In this document: positions 57,141 to 64,000 of the stretch, piece after piece
Position numbering within the stretch: position 1 is the first letter of the stretch
Layout of the letters: each line of letters begins with the position of its first letter
NCBI GenBank assembly: GCA_037157565.1
Contig: JAZHRO010000046.1
Location: 18,450,501 to 18,514,500, forward strand
Origin: Thalassia testudinum
Lineage: Eukaryota > Streptophyta > Magnoliopsida > Alismatales > Hydrocharitaceae
DNA length: 64,000 nucleotides
Reading direction: 5' to 3'
Program-made: the position numbers and the translations under genes
Notes under the pieces: model-generated
What the model was told of the DNA's origin: nothing
Seen by the model: the letters and a program-made list of their open reading frames with translations, nothing else
The model's database searches: none

Positions 57141-57699
57141 TTGGTGTTGAAAAAATAATAACTGTACACATAATATATGATAGGAGCTAAATAAGAGAAC
57201 GGAACAAAAAGCTTCACTAGGAGTGCAACCTCCCCATGAAACTAAGCTCCCCTTTTTAAATATGTATATGAACTCTATTCTCCCCCTTTTTGTCAAACAA
57301 CAAAAAAATGAATTGAACAATCCAAACATTCATTCGTAAAGCATACATCTCATACATTGAATTGAATTGAAATAAAGCATAAACATAAAACCATAGAATC
57401 ACATACATTGCAAACATCCACCAAGTTTAAGATAATCAAACAAAAGTCAAAGATAGTCAAACTACACATAATATGTCTGAACCATGCAACAAAGTACATA
57501 AAGAGTAATTCTAAACATGCTAAGTATGACACTTCTTGCAAACATATTTTTGTTCAAGATTGGAGATGACAGTTGTATCGTCACCACCATCATCATCATC
57601 TTCTTCTTCTTCTTCCACATCTTCATCTCCTTCTTCATCATCATCTTCTTCATCATCATAGGGAATGTCTTCATCTTGCATTTCTTCTTCTTCGTCACC
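57141..57699 (-). other. Spacer of element F with an acidic codon repeat
   Basis: AT-rich 3' untranslated sequence, then at about 57583-57670 a CATCATCTTCTTC microsatellite, which reads as Asp/Glu-rich on the minus strand in one frame and may be the acidic tail of the extra ORF. The open frames on either strand here come from this repeat. Confidence 0.45.
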
Positions 57700-58890
57700 T
57701 TCACTAGGAAGAATGGCCTCTTCTTCCTCCTCTAATGTAGAAGCATAATGATGGTCTTGAAAATGTTTTAGTTGACACTCTCCAAATTCCTTAGGAGCCT
57801 TTGGTTGAGTTTGCTTCCGTTGTTTAGGTTGTTGAGTGGAATTACCAAGAGGGGAGGACTCAATAAAGAGAGATAAATCATGGAAATTGCATTACATTTG
57901 ATGCATGCCAAAATTTTGGTTGATGAGGTTTTGACCAATATAATTAAAGGTGTTAATCATTGTAGGGCCAGTACTAGGTAAGTGAGCTAACTTCACCTAA
58001 GGTTGTTTAGCATCCTGATAAGGATAAGCCATGGGAACAAAGTCAGAAGTTGACCCAGAAACATTATAAGAAGAGGATTGAGCATTTGGATTAACTTTCT
58101 CATCCTCTTCGTCAACACTAGATGATTCTTCTACAATAGGTTTTATCCCCATTTTCTTGAGAGTGGACAACTTGAAGTAGACTGCCTTTCTAAGAGGGGT
58201 GAAATTGGAGAGATCAACCGCAGTCTTGAGAAGAATGTGTGAAACTAAAATATCAAGAGGTAGGGCGTAAGCGCAGTAGTGAGGATGAAGAAAATGAATC
58301 CAATTTACAGGAAAACTTGTGATTATAGAATAGATGAGTGGACAAATATCAACAGGAATTTTGTGAAATTCCAAATATTTTGCTCCAAGGTTCCATGCTA
58401 AGATACCTAGATAGGACTTAAGAAAATATGGACATGTTTGGGGCAACAAGTGATTTACCCTGACAACTAGGTTGAAGGGTTTCATGAACTTTGGCGATGG
58501 TAAACTTATTCTTAACAAAACTAAGAGCATGACTTTCATTGGGACATTTGGTAATAGTGGAAGGGAACATGGGAGTGACAGTTACCCTTTCTCCAAAAAT
58601 AGTGGAAGTTAAAACTACATGTCCCCTATTTTCTTATTTGTAAAGATTTGCAAAAAATAATCAATTGACATCGAGATAAACTCCAAGAACTTCAGCAAAG
58701 AAGGCTTCATCAAAGAAATGAGTTAAGTGTTGTTCAGAAAGATGTGTGGTGAACCGTGAAGTTGTAAACTAAAATCTTTCCACTCAATAGGCCTACAATG
58801 GTGAAGATTGAGGCCCTTATACCAATCAAATTTCCTTTTGGCATCATCATTGATGCAAAATTTATGAAAGGCATTTGAGGTGCCTTCCTT
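57700..58890 (-). pseudogene. Extra ORF of element F in the env position
   Basis: Read from 58890 down, the minus strand gives AFHKFCINDDAKRKFDWYKG, then LHHCRPIEWKDFSL, then DEAFFAEVLGVYLDVN, a stop and LFFANLY. The 180-codon open segment 58539-57997 continues with an Ala/Leu-rich part (CAYALPLDILVSHILLKTAV). The FYANL-like and ALPYG-like elements recall the 'putative plant transposon protein' domain found in many plant retroelement-linked proteins; this is from memory and unproven. SIRE-type elements carry an envelope-like ORF at this place, but I see no signal peptide or clear transmembrane segment. Several stops and shifts make it inactive. Confidence 0.45.
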
Positions 58891-59756
58891 TTTTATTTTG
58901 ATTTAGGTGACATCTAATCATATTCAAACACAAACAACAAATATAAACAACATCACCATGTACCGATATTGGTGAAGAGTACCAGTACTGTGTGCATAAT
59001 ACAGTATTACACGCTAGCTTGTAGGTATCGATACTAGTTAGTTTCCAATTCCAACCATAGAATGGGCTGGTACCAGTACACACCATCTATGCTAGTACTT
59101 GCTACCATTAGGAAGCTCTGCCATAGCCAACAAGTATCAATATCTATGATGGATACCAGTACCAGTTGGTACCCGATGAAAAAGAATCTGCAGTAGCAGT
59201 AGGTCGTCAAGAGAAGTTCTGGAAAGGAAATCACTAAATAAAACTAAGGAGATAAGAATTAAAAGGAGTAGGGATTACATTGAAACCTTGGAGAGATCCT
59301 TGGAGGAGATCTTCTTTAGAGAAGGCTTCAGAGAGAAATGCAGCTAGGGTTTTTGAAGTTAAGAAATGAGGCAAGCTTTCTTTTTATACTTGCACTCTTT
59401 TGTATGGGATGGGTCATGTGCAAGGCACATGACCAATTAAGTGGTTGAGAAAAAATGTGAATTTACAACTTGGGTAGTGATAAAATAATGTAATCAACTC
59501 CCTAATTTAGGTAGCCACATTGCAAAAAACACCTTGAAATTTCCAAAACTATGGAAATATTATAGCATACCCTATATGGTCAAAAGTGGGTAAATTATAG
59601 TTAAGACCTCAGGGTTTTTTATAGTTAGAAACAACTTGTAAAATAATCAATCACTTAATTTTGAATTTTTCTTATTGTACAAGGGCCCAATTTTCTTCTG
59701 ATGAAGCAAAACCTCTCTACTGCTAGAGGTTTTGTGAAAATGTCTATCAATTGGTT
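58891..59756 (-). other. Spacer between pol and the extra ORF of element F
   Basis: A second cluster of GTACCAGTAC-like sites lies at 58955-59175. Beyond it is a minus-strand TATA-like site (GTATAAAAAG, complement of about 59380-59389). It looks promoter-like for the extra ORF or may be a piece of another LTR. No ORF is supported. Confidence 0.4.
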
Positions 59757-60047
59757 TTAGGTATCTGTAAATTTTAAGTGAATGACACCTTGAAATACAT
59801 TGTCCCTAAGAAAATGATGTTGAACATCTATGAGCATAGTACGTGAATGATGTACTAGATTATTGGATAAATTAGTTACGCTAGTACTATCACATAGAAT
59901 TTTAGATTGCATAAAAATTAATCGAAAATCGGACATGGTCTGTTTCATCCAAATGACTTGAGAGTAGGTGAGTGAAGCAGCAACATATTCTGCTTCAATA
60001 GTGGAAAGTGAAACACATGTTTGTTTCTTAATGAACCAAGTTACCAA
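59757..60047 (-). pseudogene. Copia RNase H end of element F
   Basis: The 96-codon segment has VTWFIKKQTCVSLSTIEAEY, the copia RNase H signature with the STIEAEYVA motif, and HFLRDNV near the end. A preceding region (60388-60048) is broken by stops. Confidence 0.85.
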
Positions 60048-60388
60048 GCTTTCTCTAATGAAATGACAAGTGTGCTAGTGCTCTTTCAGTTTATTTGACT
60101 CGCACATAATCTGCATCACTATAGGACAATAAGTCTAAAGTTTATGCTTTAGGATACACGAGACGATGGTCTCTTGTGCTATCTAGGTATCTAAATATTC
60201 TTTTTACTATGTTTAAATGAGATTCCTTGGGTTTAGATTCGAATCTCGCACATAAACATGTAGCAAAAGGAATATCAGGTGTAGAGGATGTAAGGTATAG
60301 TAGTGAGCCTATCATACCCCAATATTTCTTTTTATCTACTTCTTATCGGATAAGTCTTCACCAAGAGAAGTAGATGGAGCAATTGGAG

Positions 60389-61073
60389 TCACTTTCCTTT
60401 TACATTTTCAAAGTCAAACTTATTGAGTATTTCAAGAACGTACTTAGTTTGGCTAATGTAGATTCCTGTGTCTAATTGACAGATCTGGGGGCTTATGAAG
60501 AACTTGAGTTCACCCATCATACTCATTTCGAACTCAATCTTCATTGTCTCACAAAAACTCTGACATGGGGACTCCTTCATTGATCCAAATATGATATCGT
60601 TGATGCATATCTGGACCAGCAGGATCTCATTTCCTTCTTCCTTTACAAAAAGAGTTGAGTCAACAACTCCAATATGATATCCATGCTAGAGAAGGAAGGA
60701 TCTGAGTCAATCATACCAGTCTCTGGGAGCTTGTTTAAGTCTATATAAATGCCTTCTCTAGCTTGAATACATGCTCCGGGTGTGCTGGCTCCTCGAACCC
60801 AGGAGGCTGATGGTCATAAACTTCTTCCTTAATATAACCATTAAGAAATGTTCTCTTGACATCCATTTGATATAACTTGAAGCCCTTTGCCCTTGCAAAG
60901 CCAAGTAGCATCTGAATGGACTCGAAGCAGGCAACAGGAGCAAACGTCTTATCAAAATCAATCATCCTCGATTGATTGTAGCCTTGAGCTACGAGTCTGG
61001 CCTTGTTCCTGATCATTGCACTACATTCATATAATTTACTATAGAACACCTACTTGGTTCCAATAATGAAATT
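60389..61073 (-). pseudogene. Copia reverse transcriptase of element F, active site lost
   Basis: The segment 61049-60741 has NKARLVAQGYNQSRMIDFDK, TFAPVACFESIQMLLGFA, YQMDVKRTFLNGYIKEEVY and QPPGFE, the conserved N-terminal copia reverse transcriptase motifs. After several stops, 60607-60596 encodes CIND where copia enzymes have YVDD, so a catalytic Asp is replaced by Asn. The segment 60580-60389 continues with MMGELKFFISPQICQ and ISQTKYVLEIL. The enzyme is dead. Confidence 0.9.
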
Positions 61074-62503
61074 ACCCTTAAGGGCAGGTACCAAGTCCCA
61101 TACATTATTCCTTGTAAATTAGAGTAGCTCCTCCTGCATGGCTACAACCCAAGATTCATCATTTAATGCCTCATCAACTTTCTTAGGTTCAAGTTGAGAT
61201 ACAAATGCAATATGGACAAGGTCAACCCTTATTTTGGATAGAGATTTTACACCTTGTTTAATATCACCAATGATTTGATCTTGAGGGTGATCCTTGTGGC
61301 GTATCCATTCTTTTTGGAGATCATGTACACTTCATGTATCTTCCATTTTTGACAGATCGATGAAGGGGGTATCATCATCATCAGACTCTGCCTGATTGGG
61401 TTCAGGTTCTCCTAAGTTTGTTTCATCGAGTGAAACATGTAGGGATTCTTCAATTACTAAAGTCCTTTTGTTAAAGACTTGATAAGCTTTGCTACATTCT
61501 TAGCAACCAATAAAGATTCCTTCATCTCCTTTAGCATCCAACTTATCAAGTCAACCTCGGGTGTTTAACAAATAACACCAACTTCCAAACACCCTAAAAA
61601 AGGAAATCCTAGGAGACTTCTTAATAATAGGGTGTAGAAGAGTTTAATTAAGAACATAGCAGGCCATGTTAATGGCTTTAGCCTAGAAGTACTTTTGAAG
61701 CCCAGACTCCAAGAGTAATGTTCGAGTGCATTCTTGTAGAGTTTGATTTTTGCACTCTACAACACCACTTTGAGATGGGGCTCGAGGGAATGAGAATTCA
61801 TGGGTGATGCCAGAATCGACACAAAAAATTGAAAACTTTTCATTTTCAAATTCACCCTCAATATCGATCTAAACTAAGATTGGAAGATGATTTTCCTTTT
61901 GAAGTCTTTGAGAAAGACTTAGGAAGGAGTCAAATTAGTCATCCTTATGTTTCAAGAAGATGACCCAAGTAAACCATGAGAAGTCATCACTGATAACTAG
62001 ACAAAATTTTTATCCATTTTAGCTCTTAAATCATGTTGGCTTAAATAGATCAAGGTGTAGCAAATCTAAAGACTTGTGGTTGAAACTAAATCTTTTGATT
62101 TAAAAGGGACTTTGCACATTTTTTCGAGTTCAAAATATCTGCACAATGCATCCTTTTTATATGTTAGTTTGGGTAGGCCCCTTACTCTTTTTTGGCTAAT
62201 TTATTTAGGTGTTTGTGATTGTTGTGACCTAGCCTACAATGTGATAGGTCCATTTCAATGTGAGTGGCAAGCTGATATTTCATAAATTTCTCTTGTGATA
62301 AATGAAGAGCATGGATATTCTCATATCTAAAACCTTGAATTAAAACAATATTAGATCCCTCTTTTAATATTTTAAATCCAATTTTTGTGAAAAATACATC
62401 ACAACCATTGTCGCAAATTTGACTAACACTAAGAAGGTTATGTCTTAAATTTTCTACTAAAAGTACTTTATGTACCTACTTAGTTGAATTACCAACTGTA
62501 CCT
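61074..62503 (-). pseudogene. Integrase region of element F, heavily decayed
   Basis: Only short fragments can be read, such as a QSVKIKLYKNALEHYS-like piece near 61720 and a stretch with LIVAKNVAKLIK-like sequence near 61490, which resemble the region after the copia integrase core. No intact catalytic triad was found. The plus-strand frame at 62076-62285 is a shadow. Confidence 0.5.
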
Positions 62504-64000
62504 TCACCAATAATGCAACAACGTTTGTTGCCCAACATGACGTGTCCTCCATTTTGAATCCTTGTCCATTCTATAAATAGGTCGTAGTGTCCCATTATGT
62601 TCTTGCAACACCCATTGTCTAGGATCCACATGTCTTTCTTGACCTACAAAACAGTTTAATAAATCTGATTTAGGTACCAATTTTCTTTTAGGTCCATGAA
62701 TGTTAGTACCTTTCAAAACCTAAGATTTATATATAGACCCCTCTTTCGTTAGATCTATAATTCATAGGATGTTTGACCTTTTGATAAATCCATGCATGCA
62801 TAGGTGCATGTGATTTATTTTGTGTGTTCCTTTTATGTTGAAATTTGGCTTTCAAAGTATCACAAAATTCAGTATTCAACATAGTAGTTGTTTTCAAATT
62901 ATTTAAAGCTTTCTCAAAATGCTCATAAATATTTTCTACCTCTATCATTTTTGCATGCAGTTGAGAGTTAGTATCTTTAGCCATATCTAATTATATTTCT
63001 AAACATAAATTTTCAATTTCCAAGGTTTGATAGTTACTATGCAAAACCTTATTTTCCTTTTTAGACAACTTAGCCTTATGATATAACTCTTCATATGCTT
63101 GCAACAACTCATTTAAAGAGATTTTAAGATCTACCTCATTTTTCATGCCATCATCATTTGCCATCAAACATGGATGGGCAACTTTATTTTCCATGGATTC
63201 TTTAGATGAAGATTTCATGTTGGAATCGTTGTCATCCCAAGTAGCCTTATAAGCCATTCTCTTTCTTCTTTTGTTCTTTTTTCTCCTTGATCAGTGGACA
63301 ATTCTTTCACACATGCCCTTTTTCTGTATTCAAAGCAAATTATGTCATTTGAAAACTTATTCACTTTCTTACCTTGTTTTGGGAGGAATCATCGAAACTT
63401 CCTTATTAGATGAGCAAGCTCATCTTCTTCGTTGGAGTTGGAATCATTGATGTCTGTTTCATCCCTTATCTCGTTGAAAGCAAGATCCTTTTTCTTGCTT
63501 ATGGTCCCCTCCTCATTCTTTTTCATGTTCTTCATTTGTACCTCATAAGCCATGAAGCTTCCAATCAGGTCATCAAGAGGAAGGGTTGATAGGTTCTTTG
63601 CCTCCTAAATTACCATTGATTTTAAACAGCAATCACTTGTAAGGGATTTGAGTATCTTCTTTACAAGTTGCCCCTCTGTCAACTTGACTCCAAGATTTTT
63701 CAATGGATTGATGATTTCTCTAAACCTCGTATACATTTCTTTTATTGTTTCTCCTTTCGTTATCATAAAACACTCCATAATTTTCTGTTAAAGTAGAGAT
63801 GCAAGTTTCAATTACCCTATTCATTACTTTATATGTAACTTGAAGCATGTTCCATATCTCATATGTAGACTCGCATGCTAAGATACGATTGAACTCCTTG
63901 GATAATGCGCAATAAAGTACATTCTGGCCTCCGCACTACTCACAATCTTTTCCTTTTGTTAACTTGTTAGTACTACTCCTTTCTCCTCTGGATAGATGAA
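62504..64000 (-). pseudogene. Gag and Gag-Pol linker of element F, degenerate
   Basis: From the window edge down: a UBN2-type Gag segment (around 63780-63540: MECFMITKGETIKEMYTRF, then LKNLGVKLTEGQLVKKIL and LDDLIGSFMAYEVQ). Next come an acidic segment, a broken zinc-knuckle region near 63330, and helical segments 63257-62991 and 62984-62727. The linker 62716-62504 has KLVPKSDLLNCFVGQE and ends in RHVGQQTLLHYW, the start of the pre-integrase domain. Multiple stops and shifts. The N-terminus is outside the window. Confidence 0.75.

Larger units (their letters stand above)
56356..64000 (-). mobile_element. Element F: degenerate SIRE-like copia element, cut by the window edge
   Basis: A minus-strand element. 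Its 3' LTR is 56356-57128 and its interior runs right to left: gag (64000-62504), integrase (about 62500-61100), reverse transcriptase and RNase H (61073-59757), a spacer, and an extra ORF region (58890-57700). The order integrase before reverse transcriptase defines copia, and an ORF after pol is the hallmark of the SIRE group. All coding parts are broken. The 5' LTR and right target duplication lie outside the window. Confidence 0.85.

Noticed and set aside
57517..57735. Plus-strand Phe/Ile-rich open frame resembling a membrane protein
   Set aside because: It is the reverse reading of a CATCATCTTCTTC microsatellite, so its hydrophobicity is an artefact.

Overview
The window is plant nuclear DNA made almost wholly of nested LTR retrotransposons. 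No cellular gene, tRNA, rRNA or CRISPR array was found. The evidence for a plant is Athila-type Ty3/gypsy Gag-Pol, primer sites complementary to plant tRNA-Asp and initiator tRNA-Met, a SIRE-like copia layout and a LINE tail. The species cannot be named from sequence alone. Family assignments come from reading motifs by eye; no database search was possible.

Left block (1-28.8 kb). A decayed LINE 3' end (about 791-1420) abuts the truncated 3' LTR of element B, a minus-strand element without recognisable gag or pol (1446-27836). Element A, a degenerate minus-strand Athila-like element (2548-19554, duplication CCCTG), sits inside that LTR. A gag-only minus-strand copia element (13123-18560, duplication ATTAC) sits inside the 5' LTR of A. 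A plus-strand solo LTR, G (20592-22054), lies in the interior of B. B in turn lies against the AGCT-rich leader of an older element, D.

Middle block (28.8-38.4 kb). The D primer site and LTR start at 28.75 kb. The D LTR is split by element C (29065-36483, duplication TACAC/TGCAC). C keeps the untranslated leader, a post-pol motif and the polypurine tracts of the A type, but carries a Tyr-rich ORF and an acidic ORF instead of gag-pol. An A-related LTR, E, starts at 37145.

Right block (38.4-64 kb). The giant element (38384-55948, 17,565 bp, duplication CTAGG) is inserted in LTR E. It has two almost identical 4.39-kb LTRs, a tRNA-Asp-type primer site and one uninterrupted 1987-codon gag-pol ORF with all the catalytic residues examined in place. 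It is by far the youngest element and the only one that looks competent. After E resumes, a degenerate minus-strand SIRE-like copia element, F, starts at 56356 and runs off the right edge. It carries an extra ORF in the env position.

How the parts relate: the giant and possibly A-type relatives could supply proteins, while B and C look like parasites that keep only cis signals plus their own unexplained ORFs. The LTR families carry distinctive palindromes near their promoters, and the giant has a strongly structured transcribed LTR.
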